Translations under genes and position numbers: made by a program
Part shown: piece after piece, positions 35,257-44,769 of the stretch
Layout of the letters: each line of letters starts with the position of its first letter
Numbering within the stretch: position 1 is the first letter of the stretch
Notes under the pieces: generated by a model
The model's input: the letters and a program-made list of their open reading frames with translations, nothing else
Told to the model about the DNA's origin: nothing
The model's database searches: none
Source of the DNA: Hyphomicrobiaceae bacterium
GTDB taxonomy: Bacteria > Pseudomonadota > Alphaproteobacteria > Rhizobiales > Hyphomicrobiaceae
Length of the DNA: 64,000 nt
Reading direction: 5' to 3'
NCBI GenBank assembly: GCA_016793635.1
Contig: JAEUMD010000007.1
Location: 111,674 to 175,673, forward strand

Positions 35257-35829
35257 ATGCCGTCTCTAAACCTTGAGTGTCGTCCTATGCGCGTCGTCGA
35301 CAGACCTTTGAGTGACGCTCTCGTTATGCCGCCAGTACGCGATTGGCTAGTGTTGACGACGCATCCTTCACGCGAGGAATATGCCACCCAGCACCTGGAG
35401 CGGCAGGGGTTCACAGTTTACTACCCGCGAATCATGAAGCGGGTCCGTCACGCACGTCGCGTCTACGACGCACCGCGCCCGCTGTTTCCCTCATATCTGT
35501 TCGTCGCTCACAGCCCGGCGGTTAGCCGCTGGCGCGTACTCATGTCGACCTACGGCGTGCGCTCGGTGGTGCGGAATGGCGACTTGCCGAGTTTGATCGG
35601 CAATGACTTCATCGAAGCGTTGCGCGCCCGCGAGGTCGAGGGCGTCCTGCGGCTACCCGAGAAGCCCTTCACCATCGGCCAAGAGATCCGGATCCAGGGC
35701 GGCGCGTTTGATGGACTAGTGGGCACTATCCTAGAGTTGCGAGAAAACCAAAGGATCGTCGTGCTAATGAACCTGTTGAACCAGAAGTCCAAGGTCCTGC
35801 TCAAGGCAGACGGCCTAAGCCCGATCTGA
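35257..35829 (+). CDS. NusG-like transcription antiterminator (RfaH/UpxY type), copy 2
   Basis: 190 residues with NGN (WLVLTTHPSREEYATQHLERQGFTVYYPR) and KOW (GQEIRIQGGAFDGLVGTI) domains. It matches the protein at 24964-25554 along its length except the first 30 residues. Like that copy it is linked to a gmd-fcl pair, here 3 kb away on the opposite strand. It may serve the large polysaccharide locus to the right. It appears intact, unlike the neighbouring duplicated fcl. Confidence 0.9.
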   Translation: MPSLNLECRPMRVVDRPLSDALVMPPVRDWLVLTTHPSREEYATQHLERQGFTVYYPRIMKRVRHARRVYDAPRPLFPSYLFVAHSPAVSRWRVLMSTYGVRSVVRNGDLPSLIGNDFIEALRAREVEGVLRLPEKPFTIGQEIRIQGGAFDGLVGTILELRENQRIVVLMNLLNQKSKVLLKADGLSPI

Positions 35830-36161
35830 TCGCTCATTCATTCGCCCTCCGAGGCCGCGCTGCTCGAATACGAACCGCAGCACCCACCTGCCCTCCTCCC
35901 TGTGTCGTTTCCGCCGTTCGATGCGTGAGTGCGCCGTGTTCGAAGGCAACAAGAGGCTAGGGCCGAAGAGCCGTCTCGAGTATTTCCACAGCCCCCTCGC
36001 CGACCAAGAGAGTTGCCAGTTTCCAGTGTTCATTCCCGCTGCCGTCAGCGGGATCGGCTGAGCGGGATGATCGACGAACGCAAGATCGGTCGGCGGAGGT
36101 ATCCCCTGGCTTTTGCTCGCCCGCGCGACGGCCGCCAAGATCGCGCCCCCAGTTAGGTCGG
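35830..36161. other. Intergenic gap with no supported gene
   Basis: 332 bases between the convergent NusG-like and XRE genes. No coding sequence, terminator with a T tract or repeat was identified. Confidence 0.4.
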
Positions 36162-36428
36162 TCACTCAACCGGCGAGGCCAGCCGCACTCCCGGGCCCTC
36201 TGCCTTGGTCTGTTCAATGATGACCACGCCGGCTGCCTCGAGCGCCTTCTGGATACGAAATAGCGTCCGTGCAGTGCCGGTCAACTCGAGTCCGGCGGCC
36301 TCGATTCGCTTGAGTGTCGCTAGTCCCACTTCGGAGCGCAGGGCCAGTTCTTGCTGACTCATGCCGAGCAGAGCGCGAGCGGCGCGTATTTGGGGCGGGC
36401 GAAGCATTCCGGAGTCATTAACGCGCAT
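36162..36428 (-). CDS. XRE family helix-turn-helix regulator
   Basis: 88 residues. A single Cro/CI-type HTH is clear (QIRAARALLGMSQQELALRSEVGLATLKRIEAAG), followed by a short helix and an acidic tail. Size and position, divergent from phage-type genes (Gp157, Rad52), fit a phage repressor-like or island regulator. The 65-base gap to Gp157 would hold the operators. Confidence 0.85.
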   Translation of the reverse strand: MRVNDSGMLRPPQIRAARALLGMSQQELALRSEVGLATLKRIEAAGLELTGTARTLFRIQKALEAAGVVIIEQTKAEGPGVRLASPVE

Positions 36429-36493
36429 TCAAGTTGACTTTAAAGGCCGAAAACGATACCAAATAGCTCGTTTAGTAGCTCATGGAGATCGTA

Positions 36494-37015
36494 ATGCGTA
36501 CCAAATCCCAAGCCATGGTCACCCTTCCATCCGAACTCGCACGACACGCCTACCTGCGCTCCCGTCTGCTCGCCGAAATCCCGAACCTCGATGCAGATAC
36601 CCTTGCCGACACGCTCGAAGGCATGACCGACCTGCACGAAATGGTGGCCGAGGTCATCCGGTCGGCGCTCGATGACGAGGCGCTGGCCAGCGGACTCAGC
36701 ACCCGCCTTGCTGACATGAAGGCGCGGCTCGAGCGGCTCACCCAACGCGCCAAACGCAAGCGGGCGCTGGCCCTCAACGCCATGGAGGAAGCGCAGATTT
36801 CGAAGATCACGGAAGCGGACTTCACCGCCTCCCTGCGCCACGGCAGCGTGACACTCGAGGTCACCGCCGAGGAGCAGATCCCTCCGGACTACTGGCGACC
36901 GCAGCCGGCTAGGCTTGATCGCCAGGAGTTGCTTGTCGCTTTGAAGGCTGGAGCGGTGATCAACGGCGCCTACCTCGCTTCACCGCAGGCGCAGCTTAGC
37001 GTGAGGGCGAAGTGA
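36494..37015 (+). CDS. Siphovirus Gp157-like protein
   Basis: 173 residues from an ATG with GGAG nine bases upstream. The long central coiled coil (ARLERLTQRAKRKRALALNAMEEAQISKITEADFTASLR) and the ending IPPDYWRPQPARLDRQELLVALKAG..INGAYL match the Gp157 family, which in streptococcal phages has been linked to phage-resistance phenotypes and elsewhere lies beside single-strand annealing proteins. It is coupled to the Rad52 gene by a TGATG overlap. Confidence 0.85.
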   Translation: MRTKSQAMVTLPSELARHAYLRSRLLAEIPNLDADTLADTLEGMTDLHEMVAEVIRSALDDEALASGLSTRLADMKARLERLTQRAKRKRALALNAMEEAQISKITEADFTASLRHGSVTLEVTAEEQIPPDYWRPQPARLDRQELLVALKAGAVINGAYLASPQAQLSVRAK

Positions 37016-38172
37016 TGGCGTTCACCAGCAAGCAGGCCCGCGCCCTGAAGGCCAAGCTCGACCACAAGCACGTGAAAACGCGAGTTAGCAACGGCACGCC
37101 GATCGCTTACGTCGAAGGCTGGCACGTAATCGCCGAGGCCAATCGGATCTTCGGTTACGACTGCTGGGACCGAACCACGCTGTCCCCGACGTGTGTGTGG
37201 ACCGAGCTGCAGAGGGGACTAACCGTCTGCTTCTACTCAACCCGGGTGCGCATCCGCGTTCGCGCCGGCGAAAGCAGCGTCATGCGGGATGGGATCGGCA
37301 CCGGCATCGGCCGGTCGTCCTCTCCGGAGCAGGCCCATGAGATCGCGCTCAAGGCCGCCGAAACCGACGCTACCAAAAGGGCGCTCGCGACCTTCGGCAA
37401 CCCTTTCGGGCTGGCGCTCTACGACAAAGAGCAAGCAGGGGTAGCTAAGCCGCACAATGGCAAGGGATCAGACCAACCAACGACATCGGCCGGATACGCT
37501 CTTACCATTCCCGGAGGGACAACCACGACGTATTCCGGATCATCCCAATTTATCGCCGCCGCGCTCGCCGAGATCCCCAAGGTGGCGACGCTTGATGCGC
37601 TTTACGCCTTCTGGGAAGCGAACGTTGCGAGCCTGACGCAGCTCCGTCGCGACGCCGTGTCCGAGTCCGAAGATCCCGTCTCAGGCATCATTGCAGCCTT
37701 GAAGGACCGAGCGCAGCAATTCGGCAAGGGGGAAGAAATCGACGACCAACAGGCGCGTCGGGTCGAGCACCACCCCGGAACCCACTTTGAGGCCGCGCGG
37801 TTGGCGTTCCCCAAGGAGCGGCGGGTCCGCGACAAGGCGCATCTCGCCTTCGTCGCCAAGCACCCCTGCGTTGTATGTGGGCGAAACCCGGTTCATGCCC
37901 ATCATCTCCGTTTTGCACAGCCGCGGGCCATGGCTATGAAAGTATCCGATGAATTCACGGTGCCGCTGTGCGCAATCCACCACGACGAACTCCACCGTAC
38001 TGGCGACGAGCGGGCTTGGTGGGCGCGGCACGGCATCATTGAGCCGCTGAAACTCGCCGCCAAGCTATGGGGCGCCTCACAGCGCGGGAGCCCAGCACCG
38101 ATCCCGCTCGAAGCGCCCGAGCTCCCAACGACGCAGAGTGCCAGCCCCGAGGCTAACACGGCCGCCGAATGA
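37015..38172 (+). CDS. Rad52/22-type single-strand annealing protein fused to an HNH (DUF968-like) domain
   Basis: 385 residues. The N-terminal 170 are a Rad52-like annealing domain (YVEGWHVIAEANRIFGYDCWDR, then EIALKAAETDATKRALATFGNPFGLALY). A Ser/Thr-rich linker follows. Residues about 275-350 form a zinc/HNH module with Cys pair CVVCGRNP, HAHHLRF, and LCAIHHDELHR. The first part anneals ssDNA in phage recombination; the second looks like a DUF968 nuclease, usually a separate phage gene. The fusion is uncommon in my experience. It looks intact and is coupled to Gp157. Confidence 0.8.
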   Translation: MAFTSKQARALKAKLDHKHVKTRVSNGTPIAYVEGWHVIAEANRIFGYDCWDRTTLSPTCVWTELQRGLTVCFYSTRVRIRVRAGESSVMRDGIGTGIGRSSSPEQAHEIALKAAETDATKRALATFGNPFGLALYDKEQAGVAKPHNGKGSDQPTTSAGYALTIPGGTTTTYSGSSQFIAAALAEIPKVATLDALYAFWEANVASLTQLRRDAVSESEDPVSGIIAALKDRAQQFGKGEEIDDQQARRVEHHPGTHFEAARLAFPKERRVRDKAHLAFVAKHPCVVCGRNPVHAHHLRFAQPRAMAMKVSDEFTVPLCAIHHDELHRTGDERAWWARHGIIEPLKLAAKLWGASQRGSPAPIPLEAPELPTTQSASPEANTAAE

Positions 38173-38203
38173 GCCACCGTCGAACTCAACTGGGAGGGCC
38201 CAA

Positions 38204-38758
38204 GTGGCGTCCGAACGACAGATCCGCGCCAACCGGGCTAATGCGAACAAAAGCACCGGGCCCAAGACGATCGACGGAAAGGCCGTGAGCAGCCGGAACT
38301 CGGTGACGCATGGCCTCACCGCGCGGCAAGTTGTCATGGAATGGGAGGATCCGGCCGCATTCGAAACGTTGCGGCAATCGCTACACCAGGAGTTCCGCCC
38401 AGACCGGTCGACGGCATGTAGGCTCGTCGAACACCTTGCCGCGCTTCTGTGGCGCTTGCGCCGATCCGCGGCCTATGAATCCGCGCTGATTACTTGGATC
38501 TCACACCAACAGGCCGAGGCACATGACAGCCGCGGCGTAACGGTGGGGCCTGTTTTCCTCAGTAGCGATCGGCGCGGGCTTCACGAGTGGACCGCGCTCA
38601 GCGCCTCGCCCCAGGGCCAGGATCATCGTCGCACCGGACGGATGCTCGAGTCCGCCATGAGTCGAGCCGATTTGCTGTCGAAGCTAGGGCGTTATGAGGC
38701 CCATCTCATGCGTCAGGTCGCACAGACGATCGCCGAGCTGCGAAGGCTCGCTGGTTGA
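38204..38758 (+). CDS. Hypothetical protein of the ANKxSTGPKT type
   Basis: 184 residues from a GTG with GGGAGGG upstream. The N-terminus RANRANANKSTGPKTIDGKAVSSRNSVTHGLTA is a widespread bacterial motif of unknown function, often found in accessory DNA. The rest is helical (LVEHLAALLWRLRRSAAYE, RYEAHLMRQVAQTIAELRRL). There is no enzymatic motif. It ends five bases before the convergent fcl remnant. Confidence 0.7.
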   Translation: MASERQIRANRANANKSTGPKTIDGKAVSSRNSVTHGLTARQVVMEWEDPAAFETLRQSLHQEFRPDRSTACRLVEHLAALLWRLRRSAAYESALITWISHQQAEAHDSRGVTVGPVFLSSDRRGLHEWTALSASPQGQDHRRTGRMLESAMSRADLLSKLGRYEAHLMRQVAQTIAELRRLAG

Positions 38759-38763
38759 GCCGG

Positions 38764-39750
38764 CTACGGGCTGGATAGGTGGGCTGTCCCACTGGCATGG
38801 TGTTGAAGGTACCAAGCATAGGTCGAGCCTAGCCCGTCTTCCAGGCTGACCTTCGGTCGCCAGCCAAGCGCCTTCAGCTTGTCGCCGCTCATCAACTTGC
38901 GCGGCGTGCCATCGGGCTTCGCGGTGTCATTTCGGATCCGGCCCTCGTAGCCGACAACCTTGCCGACCATCTGCGCCAACTCCTGAATGGTCAGGTCCTC
39001 GCCGGACCCGACGTTGATATGCTCATCCTCGCTGTAGCCCCGCAGAATGGTGAGAAGGGCATCGGCGCAGTCGTCGACGTGCAGGAACTCGCGCCGTGGC
39101 GTGCCGGTGCCCCAGATCACGACCTCGGGGGCGCCGCAGACCTTCGCCTCATGGAATTTGCGGATCAGCGCCGGAATCACATGGCTCGTCGCAAGATCGA
39201 CGTTATCGCCGGGTCCGTAGAGATTAGTCGGCATCGCCGCGACGAAGTCGCAATCATGCTGGCGGCGATAGGCCTGGCAGAGCTTGATCCCGGCAATCTT
39301 GGCTATAGCGTTCCATTAGTTTGTCGGCTCGAGCGTTCCGGTGAGCAGAGCCCTTTCGGCGATCGGCTGCGGCGCGTACTTTGCATAGATGCACGATGAG
39401 CCGAGGAACACGAGCTTGGCGACGCCGGCGTCGAAGGCGGCCTCGATCACACTGGTTTCGATCAGCAAGTTCTGCAGCAGGAAATCCGCCGGATAGGTAT
39501 CGTTGGCGAGGATACCGCCCACCTTAGCGGCTGCGATGATCACCGCGTCAGGCCGCTCTTCGCACATCCAAAGATTAACATCGCGCCGGTCCGTGAGATC
39601 GAGCTTGGCTTTCGGCGCGATCAGCACCTCGCACGGCTCGGCCGACAACCGACGAACCAGCGCCGCACCGACCATACCGCGATGGCCAGCGACAAACACA
39701 CGCTTCCCGCCGAGATCGAATCGCTCTAAGGGCCCTGTGCTTCTGTGCAT
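38764..39750 (-). pseudogene. GDP-L-fucose synthase paralogue with premature stop and lost catalytic Tyr
   Basis: Read through, this is a full-length fcl paralogue of the gene at 21103. The N-terminal 144 residues end at an in-frame TAA (39316-39318) replacing the Glu codon in [12 protein letters not shown]; the remaining 184 codons are open in the same frame. Two codons later the SDR catalytic Tyr (TAC) is Asn (AAC), giving NAIAK. GAG to TAA needs two base changes, so a single sequencing error does not explain it. The product cannot be an active synthase even if readthrough occurred. Confidence 0.85.
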
Positions 39751-39792
39751 GAAGCTTCTAGTCCTCCTGTTCGTAGCGCGTACGCCGGCATC

Positions 39793-40923
39793 TCAATCCC
39801 GGAAAACGAGCTCGCGATAGAGATTCTGTACCGCTGTGTTGCCGCCATCCTGCTCGAGCCGAGCAAGCCGCATGTCAGCTGCCATCATCTCCTTGACCAT
39901 CTCCGCGAGCGTGGTCGTATGCCTCCAGCCGAGCTTGGTACGCGCCTTCGAGCAATCTCCGAGCAACAAATCGACCTCGGTCGGCCGAAAATAGGCCGGG
40001 TCGACGCGAACGACGACCTTGCCCGACTTGGCGTCTGTTCCGATCTCGTTGACGCCTTCGCCCGACCACACGATGCTGCGACCGATCTCCGCGAAGGCCA
40101 GCTCAACGAATTCTCGCACCGATTGCGTCTCGCCCGTTGCTAGCACGTAGTCATCCGCCTCATCTTGCTGGAGAATGCGCCACATGCCCTCGACGTAGTC
40201 GCGCGCATGGCCCCAGTCGCGCTTCGCATCGAGGTTGCCGAGATAGAGGCACTCCTGCAGACCGTGTTCGATGTGCGCGATGGCGCGCGTGATCTTGCGC
40301 GTCACGAACGTCTCGCCGCGGACAGGCCTCTCGTGGTTGAACAGGATGCCGTTCGACGCGTGGAAGCCGTAGGCCTCGCGGTAGTTCACCACGATCCAGT
40401 AAGCGTAGAGTTTCGCCGCCGCGTTCGGCGAGCGCGGGTAGAACGGCGTCGTCTCGCGTTGCGGGGTCTCCTGTACCTTGCCGTAAAGCTCGGAGGTCGA
40501 AGCCTGGTAGAAACGCGTCGCCTTCATGTCGAGAATGCGCATCGCCTCGAGCAGGCGAAGCGTTCCCAACGCGTCCGCATTGGCGGTGTACTCCGGCGTC
40601 TCGAAGCTCACCTGCACGTGGCTCTGTGCGGCGAGGTTGTAAATCTCGTCCGGGCGGATCTTCTGGATGAGACGGATAAGGTTCGTCGCGTCGGTCAGGT
40701 CGCCGTGGTGCAGATGAAACGAAGTATCGCGCTCGTGAGGATCGACGTAGAGCGCATCGACGCGGCTGGTATTGAATGACGATGAACGGCGCTTGATCCC
40801 GTGAACATCATATCCCTTCGAAAGAAGAAGGCGCGCGAGGTACGAGCCGTCCTGACCGGTGATGCCGGTTATACACTCAATACCGTCCTCCACTTGTCGT
40901 TCGATGCGTTGTTGCACGTCCAT
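39793..40923 (-). CDS. GDP-mannose 4,6-dehydratase paralogue, catalytic Tyr replaced by Asn
   Basis: 376 codons, open throughout, and very similar to the gmd at 22079. The nucleotide-binding TGITGQDG and STSELYG are kept, but the YxxxK tyrosine is Asn167 (SPNAAAK instead of SPYAAAK; TAC to AAC). The N-terminus also differs: [10 protein letters not shown] replaces [10 protein letters not shown] and no ribosome site precedes any start there, suggesting a rearrangement joint at about 40870. It is probably inactive, a decaying duplicate; a scaffold or binding role cannot be excluded. Confidence 0.7.
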   Translation of the reverse strand: MDVQQRIERQVEDGIECITGITGQDGSYLARLLLSKGYDVHGIKRRSSSFNTSRVDALYVDPHERDTSFHLHHGDLTDATNLIRLIQKIRPDEIYNLAAQSHVQVSFETPEYTANADALGTLRLLEAMRILDMKATRFYQASTSELYGKVQETPQRETTPFYPRSPNAAAKLYAYWIVVNYREAYGFHASNGILFNHERPVRGETFVTRKITRAIAHIEHGLQECLYLGNLDAKRDWGHARDYVEGMWRILQQDEADDYVLATGETQSVREFVELAFAEIGRSIVWSGEGVNEIGTDAKSGKVVVRVDPAYFRPTEVDLLLGDCSKARTKLGWRHTTTLAEMVKEMMAADMRLARLEQDGGNTAVQNLYRELVFRD

Positions 40924-40938
40924 AGCCGACCGTGCGTT

Positions 40939-42222
40939 CTATGGCTTGACCAATACGTCCTGGACGACCCGTTCCCAAGCGGCAACAGCTTGCGAAAGAT
41001 CAAAATGCGATTCAAATGTTGCTCGGGCACGTCGCCCTTGCTCCGCAGCAATTGCAGGGTTCTGTGCGAGTGCCTGGATGGTCGTGGCGAGCGCTGCGCC
41101 ATCCCCCTGTGGGACGGTAGTGCCAAATTTGCTACGAGCGAGAAGCCTCGCGATCTCGCCATTGGCATCGCCGATGAAGATCGCGGCTCGACCGGCCGCT
41201 GCTATGCCGTAAATCTTGCTAGGCACGATCAACCCTTCGAGTTCGGGACGAAGCGTTACCAGATGCACGTCAGGAGCTGAGAGGCTTTGAGCTAGCAACT
41301 CTTCCGGCTGATATGGTTTGACGAGGACCGAAGTCACGCCCTCACGCTCCGCTGCGCGCTTCAATTCCTCAAACTGAGCTCCGCCGCCGATAAAGAGCCA
41401 ACGAATGCGACGCTGTACGCTCCGGTTCAGCGACGTATCAGCTCCAATGGTCTCCGAATTCGCCCACGGCGATCGCTCGATCCGAAGGATTGCGTCCAGG
41501 AACGTCGCGTAATCATGGGCACGGCCGAGATTGCCCGAGTAACCGACGACAAAATCGCCGTCGAGGCCCCACGATCTTTTGAGCGAGTTAGATTCCCGTG
41601 ACACTTGGTGGATCAGCGCACCGTTGGCCCAGTTCGGTACGATGCGGATGCGCTTACGCAAGACGCCGAGGCCGGCGACGTGATCCGCCATGCGATCGCC
41701 CAAGACGACGTTCATGGCGGCGCAGCGCAGAGAGAGATTGCGAGCGGACTTCAGCATGCTGAAAGCTAGCCGGCCAAGCCTGCGGCGGCCGATGCCAAGC
41801 GCGAGTGCCACTTCGGGAAAGATATCCTGCAGCCAATTTACCAGCCGCGCTCCACGCCAAGCCACGATCGGCCAGAGTACAACTGAGAGCATCGGCGGAT
41901 CGGTCTTGACGATGACCACGTCACCACGGCGGACCAGACGGAACAAGGCCCATGCCGCGGATAGATAGAACGTGACGTAATCGACGGCACGCCCAACCAG
42001 CCAGTGCCTGCCAAATCCTGACGTGGCGACGCGATGGACTTCGACACTGTTCAAGGTCTCGCGCGCGGGCAGGCGGGTTTTCGGATTGTCATACCGCAGC
42101 CGCGACGTAATCACCGACACCCCGTGCCCGCGCAGTGCCAATGCGAACGCGATTCCCGAGAGCATCTGGCTCGTTGCCGAGTGGTCGGGATGAAAGAAGC
42201 GATTGATAAATATGATCCGCAA
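40939..42222 (-). CDS. Glycosyltransferase family 4 protein (WbuB-like)
   Basis: 427 residues, GT-B fold. The N-terminal domain starts RIIFINRFFHPDHSATSQML, typical of GT4 transferases using UDP- or GDP-sugars on lipid-linked acceptors. The C-terminal donor site shows VVGYSGNLGRAHD and LEGLIVPSKIYGIAAAGRAAIFIGDANGE with the catalytic Glu region. It likely adds one sugar of the surface polysaccharide at the cytoplasmic membrane. It lies directly upstream of the second gmd on the same strand. Confidence 0.88.
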   Translation of the reverse strand: MRIIFINRFFHPDHSATSQMLSGIAFALALRGHGVSVITSRLRYDNPKTRLPARETLNSVEVHRVATSGFGRHWLVGRAVDYVTFYLSAAWALFRLVRRGDVVIVKTDPPMLSVVLWPIVAWRGARLVNWLQDIFPEVALALGIGRRRLGRLAFSMLKSARNLSLRCAAMNVVLGDRMADHVAGLGVLRKRIRIVPNWANGALIHQVSRESNSLKRSWGLDGDFVVGYSGNLGRAHDYATFLDAILRIERSPWANSETIGADTSLNRSVQRRIRWLFIGGGAQFEELKRAAEREGVTSVLVKPYQPEELLAQSLSAPDVHLVTLRPELEGLIVPSKIYGIAAAGRAAIFIGDANGEIARLLARSKFGTTVPQGDGAALATTIQALAQNPAIAAEQGRRARATFESHFDLSQAVAAWERVVQDVLVKP

Positions 42223-42341
42223 CGGACTAATTCTCAGTTGCTTACACTCGACGAACCGCCCGGGTTCGCCTGAGGCAGATTAGTTTCAGTCATCCGGAAC
42301 AGGTGCCTGGGTGTGGAAAACGGGGAACAAGGCAGCTGACC

Positions 42342-42554
42342 TTGCCCCTCAACGGGACGCTACGACGCGAGGTGCTCAACGCCGAGTGGTTCGCGACGAC
42401 CCGTCAGGCCCAGGTCGTCATCAACACGCGGCTCCGCCAGTACAATCATATCCGCCCGCATCACGCGCTCGGCATGCGTCCACCGGTGCCCGAAACGTTA
42501 CTAGAGAAACCGCAAATCAGCGGCCCAGACCAAGGGGGGAGGATCAGGCTAGAC
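42342..42554 (+). mobile_element. Transposase fragment (IS3-type DDE, C-terminal end)
   Basis: About 70 codons of an IS3/IS481-like integrase core: LNGTLRREVLNAEWFATTRQAQVVINTRLRQYNHIRPHHALGMRPPVPET. The upstream catalytic part is absent. It abuts the downstream edge of the lasso operon and marks the left border of that insert. No terminal inverted repeat was found. Confidence 0.8.
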
Positions 42555-42624
42555 ATCCCGACGACGAACGCAACGCACTACGACACGCATGCAAGGCCGG
42601 AAGAACAAAATGAAATTCACAGCA

Positions 42625-42957
42625 TTAAGCTCCATTGGGCACCACCTGGACTAAACCCTCGGCCACAAGCTCCTCCAGCAGATCACGCGTGTCTAGTCTG
42701 CAAATCTCCGGATCGACATCGAACTCAGCCAACAGCGCACGGCACACCTCTGAAGCTGTCCTGGGCTTATCTAAGATCTCCCAAATGCGAGTCGCAGGAC
42801 CATTAAGTCCGTAATACTTGCCGCGCGCAACGCTGAGCAAGGCCATCTCGTCAATGCCAAGGCTGGCGCTGACAATTTGCGAGTTCCGCGCGTATATCAG
42901 CTTAAGTTCGTCGTGCCCTGGTTTGATGCTTTCCATTTTTTGCTGCCTGGCCATCAC
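42625..42957 (-). CDS. Lasso peptide RiPP recognition element (PqqD family, B1)
   Basis: 110 residues, a single winged-helix PqqD-like domain (VSASLGIDEMALLSVARGKYYGLNGPATRIWEILDKPRTASEVCRALLAEFDVD). In split lasso systems B1 binds the precursor leader and delivers it to the B2 protease and the cyclase. It is the last gene of the minus-strand run, 27 bases after the exporter. B2 lies on the other strand at 50287. Lower GC than the left half of the window fits acquisition. Confidence 0.88.
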   Translation of the reverse strand: MMARQQKMESIKPGHDELKLIYARNSQIVSASLGIDEMALLSVARGKYYGLNGPATRIWEILDKPRTASEVCRALLAEFDVDPEICRLDTRDLLEELVAEGLVQVVPNGA

Positions 42958-42984
42958 GGTGTATCTTCCGCTAAAATTAGCGAG

Positions 42985-44769
42985 CTAGAACTCTCGAAAA
43001 AGCGAATTGTAGCTCGCGAGAACCTCCTCTGTCGTGCCTGATGTCACGACCGTTCCTTGACTTAGCAATACCGCGGCACTAGCCCACCGCAACGATGACT
43101 CGCGGTGAGCTATCACAACAACAGTTGTCGTTTCCAACTCCCTCTGAAGCTTGGCAATAATCCCGATTTCATCGCCAGGACTCAGTGCATTGGTTGCCTC
43201 ATCAAGAACCAAAAGTTCCGGCTTGCGAAGTACCGCACTGGCCAAACGCAAACGTTGCCGCTGGCCACCCGATAGTCTCGCCCCGCGCTCTCCGACAATG
43301 GTGTTGAGACCCTCCGGCTGCGCTCGGACGAGGCTACCTGCCTGCACACACTCAAGGCTGTGCCAGATCTCCTCTTCTGTCGCTTCCCGCGCACCAACGA
43401 TAAGATTGGCCCGGATCGTGTCATGAAATAGGCTTGCATCTTGGGGGACGTAAGCAACCCCGCCCCGCCAACCCGCCCGCCGTGCCGCAGAAATCGGCGT
43501 CCCATCAATCAGAAGCTCGCCCTCATCCGGAACCAGCAAGCCCGCGATTATGTCTGCAAGTGTCGATTTCCCCGAACCCGAAACACCCATAATCGCGAAA
43601 ACCGAGCGCGCGGGAATGGTCAGCGATACCCTTCGTAATACTGGTCCGTGAGAGCTTTGTGGATAGGAAAAGCTTACGTCACGGAGTTCAATGCTCGAAC
43701 CCACGCTGATCCGCTGCCCCTGTACGGCGGGGGCCTCCGCGACAATACGAGCAGAGGTCTCCTGCTGATGTAGACTGTTATAGGCTGGTAACAGACCCAC
43801 CAACGTGCGAAGCGTCGTTTGTACTGTTGTGACCAGCGGCAGAAGCCGAGCGGATATCACAATCAAAAGGACCACTTCCATACTGGGCACGGCGATGACT
43901 CGAATGCCTACATAGACCAAAATAGCCAGGGCGGCCGCCCCTGCGAGATCCTGAAGAAGCTTTAGACGCGCACTGTTTTCCCCGATCGCAACTACTGAAT
44001 GCCGATAGCGGTCTGAGATTTGACCGAAATCGTTCTCTAGCACGCACTCAATGCCAAACGCTTTCGCAAGCTTAACTCCGCTCATGCGAGAGCCCAAACT
44101 CTCATAGAGCCTCTGCATGGCCTCAAGAGAGGACTTGCCATGCCTGAAACCAGAAGCATGAAGCAGTCCAGTCGGGATGGCGAGTAACACGACCACCCCA
44201 GTAATTGTGGCGGTCAACATGGGTGACACAAGGAAAGCCATAGCTATTCCGGCGGCCATCATTACCAGCGCTGAACCAAACATGATAAAACTGAGCACTA
44301 CGCTGCCAACACGCTCCACTAAGTCGGTCAGGGCATGGGTCTGCGTGGCGTGGCTGGCCGTGGTCAGATACAGCCAACTTGCGCGAGAAAATGCGACATA
44401 GACTCGCCGCCGCAGATGATCAACAAGGCCTGCGACATAGTGGACCGAGACTACGGCCGACACGTAGCCCAATAGCGAGCGGAGTCCTATGGCGGCAAAA
44501 AAAACAAGCAGCACGCCTTCCAATTGAAGCCAACCGCCTCCCGCGACCGCAATTCCAGCAAACGCGCCCGAAATGGCACTACCCGTTTCGCTCGCCGGGA
44601 CTACTCCAATCGACACCAACAAGGGGATCAGGGATGCGTAGCTCATCACCTCCATTAGCCCATTCAAAAGCGTCAAAAGGACAAGCGCCAACAGCGTACA
44701 AGGTCGGAACGCTATCACGTTCTTCAAAAAATCGCGGCCTACCTCCCAATTCGTCGGACTGACGTTCAT
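42985..44769 (-). CDS. Lasso peptide ABC exporter (permease-ATPase, D)
   Basis: 594 residues: six membrane segments in the first 330, then an ATPase with Walker A GVSGSGKSTLAD, signature LSGGQRQRLRLA and Walker B LLVLDEATN. McjD-type exporters of this layout pump the mature lasso peptide and give self-immunity. I chose ATG 44769, which overlaps the nucleotidyltransferase stop by four bases (ATGA); a longer frame upstream is antisense-like. No peptidase C39 domain is present, consistent with B2 doing the cleavage. Confidence 0.9.
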   Translation of the reverse strand: MNVSPTNWEVGRDFLKNVIAFRPCTLLALVLLTLLNGLMEVMSYASLIPLLVSIGVVPASETGSAISGAFAGIAVAGGGWLQLEGVLLVFFAAIGLRSLLGYVSAVVSVHYVAGLVDHLRRRVYVAFSRASWLYLTTASHATQTHALTDLVERVGSVVLSFIMFGSALVMMAAGIAMAFLVSPMLTATITGVVVLLAIPTGLLHASGFRHGKSSLEAMQRLYESLGSRMSGVKLAKAFGIECVLENDFGQISDRYRHSVVAIGENSARLKLLQDLAGAAALAILVYVGIRVIAVPSMEVVLLIVISARLLPLVTTVQTTLRTLVGLLPAYNSLHQQETSARIVAEAPAVQGQRISVGSSIELRDVSFSYPQSSHGPVLRRVSLTIPARSVFAIMGVSGSGKSTLADIIAGLLVPDEGELLIDGTPISAARRAGWRGGVAYVPQDASLFHDTIRANLIVGAREATEEEIWHSLECVQAGSLVRAQPEGLNTIVGERGARLSGGQRQRLRLASAVLRKPELLVLDEATNALSPGDEIGIIAKLQRELETTTVVVIAHRESSLRWASAAVLLSQGTVVTSGTTEEVLASYNSLFREF

